This document shows, piece after piece, positions 27,079 through 37,053 of a stretch of 47,583 bases of DNA. The notes beneath the pieces are model-generated. The model saw only the letters and a list, made by a program, of their open reading frames with translations. It did not search any database and was not told where the DNA came from. The DNA comes from Myxococcaceae bacterium (GTDB taxonomy: Bacteria; Myxococcota; Myxococcia; Myxococcales; UBA5297). Both the position numbers and the translations under genes were made by a program. The stretch lies in NCBI GenBank assembly GCA_017500825.1, contig JAFVYB010000103.1:1-47583 (forward strand). The letters are read 5' to 3'. The stretch's first letter is position 1. Each line of letters begins with the position of its first letter.

Positions 27079-30000
27079 ATGCGCCTGATCTCGATGCACC
27101 TGGTCTCAGCTTTGTCGGTGTTGCTCGTGCTCGGAGTTCCGATGGACGCCGGCGCGGCGCGACCTGCCCCGAAAGCCAAGAAAACCGCGAAAACGGCGGG
27201 TTCCCTCAGCAGCAAGCGCGCGTCGCAGACCCCGGACAAGGGGCTCGCGGGCGACATCACGCGACGCAAGGCCGAGAAGGCCAAGGACATCCCCGCGCTG
27301 CGCTACGACGACTACTCCCTGGGCGTCGAACTTCAGGTCGCCTCCAAGCGTCAGGAGCAGATTGAGTCGCTGAAGAAGATTATCGAGCTGGGCCCGAGTC
27401 CGACCGAGGCGCCCGAGCTCACCTTCCGACTCGCCGAGCTTTATTGGGAAGAGTCGAAGTATCACTTCTTCGAGTCCAACCGGAAAGACGACGACATCTT
27501 TCGCGCCCGCGCAGATAAAAATAAGGCGGCATTATCGCGCGCGCAGGCCGAAAAGAAACAGAGCCTGGGGCGGGTCAAGCACTTCCAGAAGCTCGCCATT
27601 GATCAATACGGGGCGATTATTCGGAAGTATCCCAAATATGGTCGCATGGATGAGGTGCTCTTTTATCTGGCCAAGACCATGTGGGACGCCGGTCAGGAAA
27701 AGAACGCGATTACTGTCTATCGAAAGCTGATCAAGGACCACAAAGAATCAAAGTTTCTCCCCGATACCCACGTCGCGATCGGTCAATTCTATTTCAACAA
27801 TGCGCCGGGCAATCCGAGCTATCTGCCCAAAGCCTTGCTCTCGTTCCAGGAAGCGGCGCGATTTACTGAGAGCCAAGTCTATGGTTACGCCCTCTATTTG
27901 CAGGGGTGGTGCCACTTTAATATGGCCGACTATGCCGCTGCTGCCGATATGTTCAAATCCGTCGTTTATTTGGGCGAATTGCAGGGGGGTAAGGTCGACT
28001 CCCGGACGAGCTCGCTGGCGCGCGAGGCGCGGAATGATTACGTGCGCGCCTATAGCAATTTTGGCGACGCCTTTACAGCTAAGCCTGAGTTCCAGAAGGT
28101 CGGTGGCGCCGATCATTGGTGGAATATGCTCAAGGCTTTGGCGAATATCTATTACGACAATGGCAAGGATAAAGAGGCGACTATTGTCTACAAGATGATG
28201 CTCCAGGAGCGCCCGCTTTCTCCTGAGGCGCCCTTTTTTCAAGGCCGTATTGTCGACTGCATTATGCGCGTCGGCGACAAGCGCAAGACAAGCGAGCAGG
28301 TTCGCGAACTTGTGCGCGTCACTCAGGAGGTCGAGCGCGCTGGCGTCATCGTCACCGACGACGACAAGAAGGAATTCGAGAAGGCGATGGATCTCGCCGA
28401 GCGCACGCTTTCGAACTTGGCGGTCAACTGGCACAATGAGGCCAAAAAAACGCGCGATGAAAATACCTTCCTGCTCGCGGCGGATGTCTATCAGGACTAT
28501 TTGGAGATATTTCCAAATTCCAAGAAGACATACGATATGCGATTTTATTACGCGGAACTCCTTAATGACCATTTGAGTAAATTTGATCGGGCAGCTGAGG
28601 AGTATACGAAAGTCGCCTTGATGGATATTGCCAAAATTGATCCGCCTGCGGATGAAAATGGCAATAAGCCTGAACCTCAAAAGCCTGGCCGTTGGCTTGA
28701 AAACGCCACGTATAACGCGATTCTTGCCTATGACGTGGTTGCCACGCGCTTTGAAAAGACGGAGAAGCTGCCGGAAAATGCAGGAAAGAAGGAAATTCCT
28801 ATTCCGACCATTAAGAAGCAGCTTTTGCAGGCATGCCTCTACTACATCAAATATGTTCCCGAAGGGAATCAGCGCACTGAAGTGATGTATAAGGCTGCCT
28901 ATATTTTCTATCGTTATAATTATTTTGAGAATGCGACACAGATTTTTGGCGCCATCGCTTTTGAATATCCTGAATCAAACTTGGCGGAGATTTCGGCGAA
29001 CCTGGTGCTCGACGCGTTCAATATCCAGGAAGACTGGGCCAAGATGAACGAATGGGCTCGCAAATTTTATAATGAACCGCGCTTGGCCAAGGGTAAATTC
29101 AAGGGCGAGCTCGGCAAGCTGATTGAAATGAGTTCGTTCAAGCTCATCACTCAGCTCGAAGAGAAAAAGGACTTTGTCGGCGCGGCGAATACTTACCTGA
29201 CCTTTGTGGGAGAGTTCCCCAAGAGTGAATTGGCTGATCAGGCGCTGTTTAACGCCTCGGTCGACTTCTTTAAGGGCAAGCAGATTGATAAATCACTGGA
29301 GGTCTGCGCGCGTCTCATTGAGAATTATCCGAAATCTCGTTTCCTGCCGCAATGCCTCTATGTGAACGGTGAAACCTATGAAATGATCGGTGATTTCGAG
29401 CTTTCGGCGCAAAGTTACGAGGCCTATGCTGCCGCCTATGCAAAGCAGCGCGGTGACAAAGGGTCTTCCTCTTCCGCGAAGAAAAAGGGGCAAAAAGATA
29501 AATCGACCGAATCCGGTAAGGCTGCGGCCAATGATGCCTCGGGTTATACCTCGGACAAAGCGCAAATTGCCCTGTTTAACGCTGGCGTTTTCCGCGAGGG
29601 CTTGGGACATTATCGAGAGGCGCTCAAGAATAGAACACTTTATTTGTCCCTTTGGCCGGACAGCAAGGATGCTGAGGCATTGTTCCTGTCGATTTCGGAT
29701 CTGCTCGAAAAGAGCGGTCAGATGACGAAGTCTCTGGAACATATTGAGGAATACGAGCGTCGTTATAAGCGCGATCCCGATAGAGTGCTTCAGGGTGAAC
29801 TCAAAATCCTCAAAGCCTTTGAAAAAATGGGCCGCGACAAAGATGTTCGCCGGATGCTGCAGCGCATCCATAAATACAATGATGACGTGACCTCGGCGCA
29901 GCGTGAAAAGTTTGGTCCACAGGCCAAAGAGGCTGTCGCGCGGGCTGCTTATTTCGCAGTCGAGCCAGAGTTTGAGGCCTATACGCGTATTTCCTTCCCT

Positions 30001-30786
30001 AATGACGACAAGAAGCTCAAAAGCGTCATGGAGGCAAAGCAGCGCGCATTGGTGAGCGCGGAGAAACGCTATTCCGCGGTTATTAAGATGAAGGTCGCTG
30101 GTCCCGCCATTTGTTCGCTCTATAAGATTGGGTTACTTTATAAGAATTTTGCAGATCAGCTCGGGAACGCGCCTGTTCCCAATATGCCGTTCCCCAAACA
30201 ACTCAATCCGATCAAGCATTTGATGAATCGGCCTTGGGAGAAGTGGCCCGCCGAATATAAGGAAGCCATTCCTCAGGCGGATTTTGAAAACCTGAAGACT
30301 CAGCTTGCCGAGGCGGAGGAACAATTTAAGCAGGCCTATCGCGATCAGCTCTTTGAATTTGCCATGCCGTTGGAGGAAAAGGCGGCGGAAGGCTTCCTGC
30401 TTGCCGTTCAGGAGTCGCGCAATATGTCGATGTATAATGATTGCGCGCGCGAGGCGTTGGCTTTGTTGGCGGATAAATACAAGCCGAGCGAATTCCCCCG
30501 TGTGACGGAGTATTTAGCGGAAGTTAAAGCCGGCGCCGGTGTTCAGGATGGTAATAATTTGCTGACCAAGGTCGCGGATCCGCTCGAAAACGCCGAGGCT
30601 TTGAGCGAGGGAATGCTGAAGGCAGTGGCGAATGCCGTTCCCGTGCAAACCAATGCGGCGCAGCAAGCCTCGCCGCAGCAGAATCGCGCGGAGGATACGG
30701 CTGCGGCTCAGTCGGCGAATGATCACGAAGGCGCGGATGAAGAACCGGAAGAGCCGAGTGGTCCTGATGAGGATGGCCTTTTCTGA
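27079..30786 (+). CDS. gltD: Large exported TPR protein, GltD/AgmU-like
   Basis: A 1235-residue periplasmic repeat protein. The signal (RLISMHLVSALSVLLVLG ending near AGAA) is followed by a basic linker and then tetratricopeptide-like helical hairpins to about residue 950; examples are FRLAELYWEES, VLFYLAKTMWDAGQ and VMYKAAYIFYRYNYF. The C-terminus is acidic and Glu/Pro-rich. Length and position directly upstream of a TPR lipoprotein, a small exported protein and an FHA/TonB protein match GltD (AgmU) of the Myxococcus gliding machinery. ATG 27079 has AAGGA eight bases upstream; ATG 27070 is in frame. From about 27520 codons become markedly A/T-ending (TAT, AAT, ATT), unlike the first 150 codons. 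No terminator precedes gltE. Confidence 0.83.
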   Translation: MRLISMHLVSALSVLLVLGVPMDAGAARPAPKAKKTAKTAGSLSSKRASQTPDKGLAGDITRRKAEKAKDIPALRYDDYSLGVELQVASKRQEQIESLKKIIELGPSPTEAPELTFRLAELYWEESKYHFFESNRKDDDIFRARADKNKAALSRAQAEKKQSLGRVKHFQKLAIDQYGAIIRKYPKYGRMDEVLFYLAKTMWDAGQEKNAITVYRKLIKDHKESKFLPDTHVAIGQFYFNNAPGNPSYLPKALLSFQEAARFTESQVYGYALYLQGWCHFNMADYAAAADMFKSVVYLGELQGGKVDSRTSSLAREARNDYVRAYSNFGDAFTAKPEFQKVGGADHWWNMLKALANIYYDNGKDKEATIVYKMMLQERPLSPEAPFFQGRIVDCIMRVGDKRKTSEQVRELVRVTQEVERAGVIVTDDDKKEFEKAMDLAERTLSNLAVNWHNEAKKTRDENTFLLAADVYQDYLEIFPNSKKTYDMRFYYAELLNDHLSKFDRAAEEYTKVALMDIAKIDPPADENGNKPEPQKPGRWLENATYNAILAYDVVATRFEKTEKLPENAGKKEIPIPTIKKQLLQACLYYIKYVPEGNQRTEVMYKAAYIFYRYNYFENATQIFGAIAFEYPESNLAEISANLVLDAFNIQEDWAKMNEWARKFYNEPRLAKGKFKGELGKLIEMSSFKLITQLEEKKDFVGAANTYLTFVGEFPKSELADQALFNASVDFFKGKQIDKSLEVCARLIENYPKSRFLPQCLYVNGETYEMIGDFELSAQSYEAYAAAYAKQRGDKGSSSSAKKKGQKDKSTESGKAAANDASGYTSDKAQIALFNAGVFREGLGHYREALKNRTLYLSLWPDSKDAEALFLSISDLLEKSGQMTKSLEHIEEYERRYKRDPDRVLQGELKILKAFEKMGRDKDVRRMLQRIHKYNDDVTSAQREKFGPQAKEAVARAAYFAVEPEFEAYTRISFPNDDKKLKSVMEAKQRALVSAEKRYSAVIKMKVAGPAICSLYKIGLLYKNFADQLGNAPVPNMPFPKQLNPIKHLMNRPWEKWPAEYKEAIPQADFENLKTQLAEAEEQFKQAYRDQLFEFAMPLEEKAAEGFLLAVQESRNMSMYNDCAREALALLADKYKPSEFPRVTEYLAEVKAGAGVQDGNNLLTKVADPLENAEALSEGMLKAVANAVPVQTNAAQQASPQQNRAEDTAAAQSANDHEGADEEPEEPSGPDEDGLF

Positions 30787-30891
30787 GCGCTGAAAAGGGA
30801 TTGAAACTTCACGAGAACATTGATCGGACGCGCGCTTCGTCAGGTCGGTTTGTTAGATCTGGCGCTGAGCCGTCAGAGCTCTTGAGACAGG

Positions 30892-32442
30892 ATGTCTTCC
30901 ATGAATCACATCTCACGTTCGAACTTCCCGCCGATTCTTTTGGGACTTGCCATGATTGCGGCAGCGACTGGCTGTGCGACAAGTTCCAAATCCAGCGTTC
31001 AAGGGGCGGAAAGCGGGGCCGCAGAGGCGCGCCCGACGGATGGGCAGCCACTTGGACGGGCCATGCGCTTGTTCGAAGACGCGCTCGCCGCCTTTGAAGA
31101 ACAGAAATCTCTCAAGGTCTATGACTGGGGACTTTTGGAGAAGAAGTTTCAGGCCGCGCTTACTGCCGACGATCAATTTGCCGAGGCTCATTATAATTTG
31201 GGCGTCGTCTATGAGCGAATGCGCCGTCCCGAGGACGCCAAGCGCGCATATCAGCGTGCGCTTCAGATCAAACCTTATTTGAAGGAGGCAGCGGAGAATC
31301 TCGCCATTGTGCTTCAGGCTGAGGGGCGGACTGCGGACGCGCTGGCTTTGATTCAGGAAATCCTGCGCATGTATCCCGAAGACGGGGCGGCGCGGGCGCG
31401 TCTGGCTTCGCTCTATCAGGCGGTCGGTGATCATAAACAGGCCATGCATTACGCGCGCGAAGCGCTGATGCGCGATCCTAAGAATCTGACCGCCTATAAG
31501 GTCATGATGAATTGTTATCTCGATCGCGAGAATCTCGACATGGCGCGACTGGTGGCAATGCGTGCGACCAAGCTCAATGCCAGCGATCCCGAACTCTATT
31601 ATACGATGGGATTAATTCAGGAGCGTCAGGACGATCAGGCGGGGGCTATTTATCAATACTTGCGCGCTCTTGAATTGCGCGATGATTTTTTGCGCGCGCG
31701 TGTTCGTATTGCTCAGATTGCCACGAAGCATGCCGACTGGAGCACTGCCGCGACGCATTATCAGAAAATTGTTCAATATGATTCTGGCAATCAGGAGGCT
31801 CGGCTGAATCTAGGCATTGCCTACAAGGGTCTTGGAGAAATCGATAAGGCCATGGCCGAATACGATGCCATTCTTCAGACGCCAACGCCGATTGCTTTGG
31901 CCTATTTCGCGATGGGTGTTCTTTTTCAGGCGCATAAGGATCTGCCGGACAAAGCGCTTGAGTATTACAAGCAGTTTGTCGCCAAGTCGCCGAGCACGGT
32001 TCCTGCGAATCACGCAGTTTTTGAGCGCATTCGCGAGTGTGAGCAGGCCATTCGCGAGGCAGCTGAGCTGAAGGCCGCAGAAGAACGTGCCGCGCGGGAG
32101 GCTGAAATTCAGCGCCAGCGCGAGGAAGAGCAACGTCGGATCGAAGAGGCGAACAAGCTCGCAGCCGAAAAGGCTCAGGAAGAGGCAGAGAAGGCGGAAC
32201 GTCAGAAGGCAGCCCAGGAGTTGCTCGATGGCAAAACCGCTGAAGACGGCGAAGCGCCAGCGGATTCGGCAGAGGAAAGCGCGCCGACACCCGAGGGAGA
32301 AGCTCAGGGGGGCGGAGAGGAGGCGAGTGCGGCGGACGAGGCTTCTTCCCAGGAGACTGCTGCGGCCGAAGCTGCCCCCGATGAGCCAGCTGACGAGCCA
32401 GTCGCCGCCGATGAGCCCAGCGATGAGCCCGCCGAACTCTGA
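30892..32442 (+). CDS. gltE: TPR lipoprotein, GltE/AglT-like
   Basis: A protein of 513-516 residues depending on whether ATG 30892 or 30901 is used; the latter directly precedes the signal. The signal ends in AATGC, an acceptable lipobox. TPR units run from about residue 85 to 370 (AEAHYNLGVVYERMRRPEDAKRAYQRAL is the clearest, then YPEDGAARARLASLYQAVGD and DPELYYTMGLIQERQDD). A charged coiled coil (about 390-445) and a very acidic Glu/Ala/Pro tail follow. In Myxococcus GltE/AglT is the TPR lipoprotein encoded directly after GltD, as here. It probably sits on the inner face of the outer membrane. Codon use is A/T-ending, like gltD. Confidence 0.82.
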   Translation: MSSMNHISRSNFPPILLGLAMIAAATGCATSSKSSVQGAESGAAEARPTDGQPLGRAMRLFEDALAAFEEQKSLKVYDWGLLEKKFQAALTADDQFAEAHYNLGVVYERMRRPEDAKRAYQRALQIKPYLKEAAENLAIVLQAEGRTADALALIQEILRMYPEDGAARARLASLYQAVGDHKQAMHYAREALMRDPKNLTAYKVMMNCYLDRENLDMARLVAMRATKLNASDPELYYTMGLIQERQDDQAGAIYQYLRALELRDDFLRARVRIAQIATKHADWSTAATHYQKIVQYDSGNQEARLNLGIAYKGLGEIDKAMAEYDAILQTPTPIALAYFAMGVLFQAHKDLPDKALEYYKQFVAKSPSTVPANHAVFERIRECEQAIREAAELKAAEERAAREAEIQRQREEEQRRIEEANKLAAEKAQEEAEKAERQKAAQELLDGKTAEDGEAPADSAEESAPTPEGEAQGGGEEASAADEASSQETAAAEAAPDEPADEPVAADEPSDEPAEL

Positions 32443-32553
32443 AACGTTTGTTCAGCTTCATGCGGCGCACGAAATAACCACCGTTGAACCTCGAAAATCG
32501 CGTCGTTCTGTGTTAGGGGCGGCGCTTTCGTGAAGTTCGAGGAGGAGGATTCC

Positions 32554-32793
32554 ATGAAACGCGTCTTGATGTGTCTCGCAGTGATGACCCTGTTGCCGAC
32601 CGGCGCCTTTGCCGCCGAGAAGAAGGCTCAGGCCGCACAGGAGATCTCCTTCGAGGAGGACACGATTACCGGCGATTTGACCAAGCCTGATGGCGAATAC
32701 GTCGAAGCGCGCCGCAAGATCGAGCACACCAGCCTGATTCGCGTTCGGGAGGAGTTTAAGGACAACGTCCTGCAGTCGGCGAGCGAGCTCTGA
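32554..32793 (+). CDS. Small exported protein, possibly GltF-like
   Basis: A 79-residue protein with a clean signal peptide (KRVLMCLAVMTLLPTGAFA, cut after AFA) and a short charged mature part that includes EEDTITGDLTKPDGEYVE and ends FKDNVLQSASEL. AGGAGGA six bases before ATG 32554 is one of the strongest ribosome sites in the window and rules out the in-frame GTG at 32530. It lies 111 bases after gltE and 135 bases before the FHA/TonB gene; in Myxococcus a short gene, gltF, holds this place. The mature protein would be periplasmic. Identity with GltF rests on position and size. Confidence 0.78.
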   Translation: MKRVLMCLAVMTLLPTGAFAAEKKAQAAQEISFEEDTITGDLTKPDGEYVEARRKIEHTSLIRVREEFKDNVLQSASEL

Positions 32794-32928
32794 TTGTCCG
32801 CAGGTCGACGTCTATCTTCTCTTTACTTTTTTCGCTTTGCCGCGCGCCGCGCGAGTGAGGATCGACAATCGCTCCCCCGCGCAGCGCGTTCCTTATTTGG
32901 CGAGAACTCACCACCCCGGGGATGACCC

Positions 32929-34944
32929 ATGGCCATACCTCTCAGACTGTTGATTTATAAAGGCGACGCCCTCGTCGAGACGCGCGAGTTCAATCGAGAG
33001 ATGATCAAGATTGGACGAATGAGCAGCGCGCATCTCTATGTCGACGACGACAAGGTCTCGCGCATTCATGCCGTGCTCAATGTCGAGAGCGCCGAGCAGA
33101 TTTCGATCGTCGACATGGGCAGCATTGAGGGCACCTTCCTCAACGGCAAGCGCGTCAACAAGGGACAGGTCAAGTTTGGCGACGAGATCCGCGTTGGCAA
33201 CACGCGCATCGTGGTTGAAGACGGCTCTGTCGCGCAGACTGCCGCTGCACCTGCTCCTGTCGAGGCACAGAACGCCCTGCCGGAATCCGCGTTGGCCTCA
33301 CAAGCTGGCCCGACGCCCGAGCAAGTGGTCGCCTCTCTCGGTGCGATGTTGCCTTCTGTGGAGCAGAGTCAGGTGGCGGCAGCTCAAGCGGCGATGCCTG
33401 TCGGTGGTATGCCTGAACAGATGTCCGGCATGCCGCAGATGCCGATGCCAGGGTTTGCTCCGCAGGGCTTTGCCGACATGTCGTTGGATGACGATTTTGG
33501 CACGCGCAAGCTCGAACGCTTCGCTCACAAAGAGTTCGGCACATATGTCCCTGTCCAGCCCAAGGTGAGACGCCTGAACAAACGACCAGATAGGTTGGCG
33601 CTTCAGGTTCGTTACTACTGGGGGGACACGCTCCTTCAGACGACCCAGATCACGGACAAGCACGGCGTCTTTGTCGGTCAGACGCGCCGTTGTCAGTTCA
33701 AGATGTCGGCAGAAGAGCTCGGCATGGCTGGGACTCAAAAGGCCGAGCATCAATTGGTGGGCACGGGCAACGGCAGCTTCGTCCTGAATCTCAATTCGAA
33801 GATGCGGGGCGTCCTGGACCGTGAGAACAGCGGTGGTCCGCAGGAGATCGCGCCGGGAAGTCAATGCGCGTTGAGCGAGAAGGATTTTGCCTGGGTGGAC
33901 CTGGCGAACGGTGTCCGCGCTGAGTTTTCCTTCGAGCAGCAGCCGCGTCCGGCGGTCATTCCGATTTGGCAGAGCATCGACTACCGCTTCATCAATGTGT
34001 TGCTTCTGCTCGCGTTCCTCGTCGGCGCCTTCATGGTTTCGGCCTCGACTCACACCGAGGTGGACATCATCGCTGACGACATCGGCGAGAAGCAGCTCAA
34101 GATGGTCAAGGCCTTCATGGCTCAGGCCGAGAAGCCGAAGAAAAATCCCCTGCTCGACAAGCTCAACAAGAAGGAAGAACAGGCGCAGCCCGCTGAGCAG
34201 GCCGAACGTCACAAAAAAGACGAAGGCAAGATGGGCAAGAAAGAGGCGCCACAGAACAAGAACAAACGCAGCGCGCCCAAGGCGATCAGCATCAATGCCA
34301 AGGATCTCGTGAAGAACTCCGGCGGCTTGGTGAGCGTGCTCGGCGGTGGTGGAGGCGGTGGTCTGGCGACCATCTTTGGCCAGGGTGGCCTGGGTGGCGA
34401 CATCAAGGGCGCCATCGGCAACATGCACGGGCCTCAGGTGGGTGACGCGGGCGGCTTTGGCGGCCTTGGTCTGCGTGGCACGGGGACGGGCGGTGGCGGC
34501 AGCGGCAACACCATCGGTATCGGCGGTATCGGCACCAAGGGCCGCGGTGGCGGTCTGGGCGGATTCGGCGCTGGCGTCGGTGGCTTGGGCGGCAAGAAGA
34601 AGGCGAACGTGGCCATTTCGGACGGCGAATCGACGATTCAGGGTTCGCTCGACAAGGAACTCATTCGCCAGGTCATCCAGCGCAACATGGGGCAGATTCG
34701 CTACTGCTACGAGAAGGAGCTCCAGAAGAAGCCCGACCTCGCCGGCAAGGTGGTGATTCGCTTTGAGATTGCGGCCAAGGGCAATGTTCCAAACGCCAAG
34801 CTCCACACCGGGTCGACCCTGCGCGACGCAGCGCTCAGCGAGTGCATCACGGTCCGTATCCGCAACTGGCGCTTCCCCGAGCCCAAGGGCGGCGGCAAGG
34901 TCATCGTGACGTATCCGTTCGTCTTCAAGTCAGCCGGTGACTGA
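32929..34944 (+). CDS. gltG: FHA - transmembrane - Gly-rich - TonB-like protein, GltG/AgmX family
   Basis: A 671-residue inner-membrane protein. The N-terminal FHA domain (about 5-100: KIGRMSSAHLYVDDDKVSRIH ... GSIEGTFLNGKRV) would bind phosphothreonine in the cytoplasm. A Met/Pro/Gln-rich linker and a second beta-rich cytoplasmic domain (about 205-345) follow, then one membrane helix (about 355-373). The periplasmic part has a Lys/Glu-rich stretch, a long Gly-rich region (about 463-560) and a TonB-like AgmX/PglI C-terminal domain (about 574-671) with IRYCYEKEL, SECITVRIRNWRFPEP and YPFVFKS. This is the architecture of GltG, which spans the periplasm to contact outer-membrane partners. It closes the gltD-E-F-G block and is followed by a terminator. 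Confidence 0.88.
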   Translation: MAIPLRLLIYKGDALVETREFNREMIKIGRMSSAHLYVDDDKVSRIHAVLNVESAEQISIVDMGSIEGTFLNGKRVNKGQVKFGDEIRVGNTRIVVEDGSVAQTAAAPAPVEAQNALPESALASQAGPTPEQVVASLGAMLPSVEQSQVAAAQAAMPVGGMPEQMSGMPQMPMPGFAPQGFADMSLDDDFGTRKLERFAHKEFGTYVPVQPKVRRLNKRPDRLALQVRYYWGDTLLQTTQITDKHGVFVGQTRRCQFKMSAEELGMAGTQKAEHQLVGTGNGSFVLNLNSKMRGVLDRENSGGPQEIAPGSQCALSEKDFAWVDLANGVRAEFSFEQQPRPAVIPIWQSIDYRFINVLLLLAFLVGAFMVSASTHTEVDIIADDIGEKQLKMVKAFMAQAEKPKKNPLLDKLNKKEEQAQPAEQAERHKKDEGKMGKKEAPQNKNKRSAPKAISINAKDLVKNSGGLVSVLGGGGGGGLATIFGQGGLGGDIKGAIGNMHGPQVGDAGGFGGLGLRGTGTGGGGSGNTIGIGGIGTKGRGGGLGGFGAGVGGLGGKKKANVAISDGESTIQGSLDKELIRQVIQRNMGQIRYCYEKELQKKPDLAGKVVIRFEIAAKGNVPNAKLHTGSTLRDAALSECITVRIRNWRFPEPKGGGKVIVTYPFVFKSAGD

Positions 34945-34979
34945 GGGCACAGTGCCTCTCCCGCTGAGATTCTTCTCCG

Positions 34980-35014
34980 ACAGGCAGCAGCCGCGCGCTG
35001 TTGCCTGTTTTTTT
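34980..35014 (+). terminator. Intrinsic terminator after the glt-like block
   Basis: ACAGGCA (34980-34986) pairs with TGCCTGT (35002-35008), extended by imperfect pairing inside, followed by T7. The following 242 bases to the next start hold nothing else I recognise. Confidence 0.85.
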
Positions 35015-35256
35015 GTCGCCAGGAACAGGCTCGCCGCCGCTCTGTTGTGTCGTTCCGGCCTCGCTTTGTCCCGCGCATGCCCGCGATGGTGGCGTTCTCT
35101 TTGTCGCGCTGTCTCCCGCGTCAGCCTTGCCGCTGTTGATTTCGCGTCGCTGTCCCTCCGCCACTTCAGCTCGCGCGCGACCGCACATCGATTGGGCGCG
35201 TCTTTTTATCCGCTTCACGCGACGTGCCTTTGCGCCCCCTCGCTTCGCCAAGAAAC

Positions 35257-37011
35257 ATGACCACCGCCAAGCTCCCACTGCCCGCGCCCGCCGCCGCGAC
35301 GAACTCAACTTCCGCAGCTCAACCCCGAGAAGGTCAGAACCAGCGCGCTCCCCTGACGCTCAAGGCGGCCTTCTTCATCCTCCTCGCCCTCAACCTGGCG
35401 CGCCTTGCCTTTGGCCTCTGCTTCGATCTGGCACCGCAGGAGGCCTACTACTTCCTCTACGCGCAGCACCCGGCGCTCTCGTATTTCGATCACCCACCGC
35501 TGATGGCCTGGAGCCTGTGGCTTTTCACCTCGATCTTTGGCGCGCATCCCTTTGTCCTGCGCCTGACCGCTTTCACGCTCACGCTCCTCACGCAGTTCGG
35601 CTTCTTTGGACTCGCCCGGCGGTTTTTGCCCTCCTCGCGCCAGGCCCACGCGCTGCTCCTCTTCGCGACGACGGCCATGATTTCGGTCGTGTCGTTGATC
35701 AGCCTGCCCGATGTCCCGCTCCTCCTCTTTTGGACGCTTTCGCTCCTCTGTCTGGAACGGGCGATTTTCGGCGGTCGCCAGGTGTTTTGGCTCCTCGCCG
35801 GCCTGTGCATGGGCCTGTGCTTCGACGGCAAATACACGGGCGTCTTTCTGCAAATTGGACTCGCGCTGTTTCTTGTCCTCTCGCGTCCGCACCGCCGCTG
35901 GCTCAAGACGCCCTGGCCCTACCTCTGCATCCTGCTGGCGCACGTGGCCATGCTGCCCGTCTACGTCTGGAACGCGCGGAACGGCTTTGCCTCGTTCCTC
36001 TTTCAGTCGGCCGACCGCGCCTCGACCTGGAGCGGCCTGCACCCGATCAACTTCCTCAAGCTGCTCGGCTCTCAGACAGCGCTCCTGTTGCCGCCCCTGC
36101 TCATCGGTGTGGTCACGGTCTTTTTCCGCTCGCTCAAGCGCCTGGTCACGACGCGCGCCCACAAGCCCTGTCAGCAGAAGCCGCTCTTTCTTCTCTGCTT
36201 CTTCGCGCCGCTCTTTCTCGGCTTCACGGCCCTCTCGTTCGTCACGCTGGTCAAGCCCAACTGGCTGATGCCGGCCTGGATCACGGGCATCCTCTTCGCC
36301 GCCCTCCTCCTGCCGCGCCGCCTGACCGCCTGGAACCTCGCCTTTGCCCTCGTGCTGCACATCGCCATCGCCGTCGAGGTCGCCCTCTATCCAGTGCCAC
36401 TCAAGACGGACGACACGTGGTTTGGCTGGCGTTCGCTGGCGCAACAGGTGAGGCCGCTCAGCGAGGCGCATCCCGATCACTTCCTCTTCGCCGACGACGG
36501 CTACAAGACGAGCGCCGAACTCGGCTTCTACCTGGGGACCAAGACCTACAGCGGCAACATCCTCGGCAAGCGTGGGCTGCAGTTCGACTACCTGGGCGAC
36601 GATCTCTTGGCGCTCAGGGGACGTGACGCGCTCTTTTTCGACTCGAAACCGAGTGATTTTTCGCCTGGCAAGGCCAAGGGGGCGCCGCCGCGCAAGCTGG
36701 TTCGCCACTTTGAGCGCGTCGAACAGCTCGATCCCATCCTCATCGAGAATCGCGGCCGCATCGCCCGCAAGTTCCTCGTCTATCGCTGCCAGGGTTACCT
36801 CGGCCCGCAGCCCATCGAGCCGAAGCGCGCGCGTGAGCCGCAAAAGTCCGCTGACGGCGCCATGTCGCAGCGCGAGGAAAAGATCGTTTTGCCCGACGGT
36901 CGCTCGGTGTCCGTCATTGTCCCCCAGGCATTGGACGACGCGCCCGCCACGCCCGCGCCACAGAGCGACGCGCCATCCCAGGCGCCACCCTCCAACACGC
37001 CCGCGCCCTGA
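35257..37011 (+). CDS. GT-C glycosyltransferase, ArnT/PMT-like (family 39/83)
   Basis: A 584-residue polytopic membrane protein. After a low-complexity N-terminus the first helix leads into APQEAYYFLYAQHPALSYFDHPPLMAW, the signature of polyprenyl-phosphate-sugar transferases such as ArnT and bacterial PMT relatives, which transfer a sugar from a lipid carrier in the periplasm. About ten further hydrophobic helices follow to residue 400, then a soluble domain and a Pro/Ala-rich tail. ATG 35257 is chosen; an in-frame GTG at 35224 adds 11 residues. Acceptor and sugar cannot be told. It lies between the glt-like block and the tandem TonB-like gene. Confidence 0.85.
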   Translation: MTTAKLPLPAPAAATNSTSAAQPREGQNQRAPLTLKAAFFILLALNLARLAFGLCFDLAPQEAYYFLYAQHPALSYFDHPPLMAWSLWLFTSIFGAHPFVLRLTAFTLTLLTQFGFFGLARRFLPSSRQAHALLLFATTAMISVVSLISLPDVPLLLFWTLSLLCLERAIFGGRQVFWLLAGLCMGLCFDGKYTGVFLQIGLALFLVLSRPHRRWLKTPWPYLCILLAHVAMLPVYVWNARNGFASFLFQSADRASTWSGLHPINFLKLLGSQTALLLPPLLIGVVTVFFRSLKRLVTTRAHKPCQQKPLFLLCFFAPLFLGFTALSFVTLVKPNWLMPAWITGILFAALLLPRRLTAWNLAFALVLHIAIAVEVALYPVPLKTDDTWFGWRSLAQQVRPLSEAHPDHFLFADDGYKTSAELGFYLGTKTYSGNILGKRGLQFDYLGDDLLALRGRDALFFDSKPSDFSPGKAKGAPPRKLVRHFERVEQLDPILIENRGRIARKFLVYRCQGYLGPQPIEPKRAREPQKSADGAMSQREEKIVLPDGRSVSVIVPQALDDAPATPAPQSDAPSQAPPSNTPAP

Positions 37012-37053
37012 GTCGCGCGTTTGCCCTTCACCCCTCTCGGAAGCGAGGCTCCG

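Noticed and set aside
32530..32553. Upstream GTG start for the small GltF-like protein
   Set aside because: It would place acidic residues before the signal peptide and destroy the perfect AGGAGGA spacing to ATG 32554.
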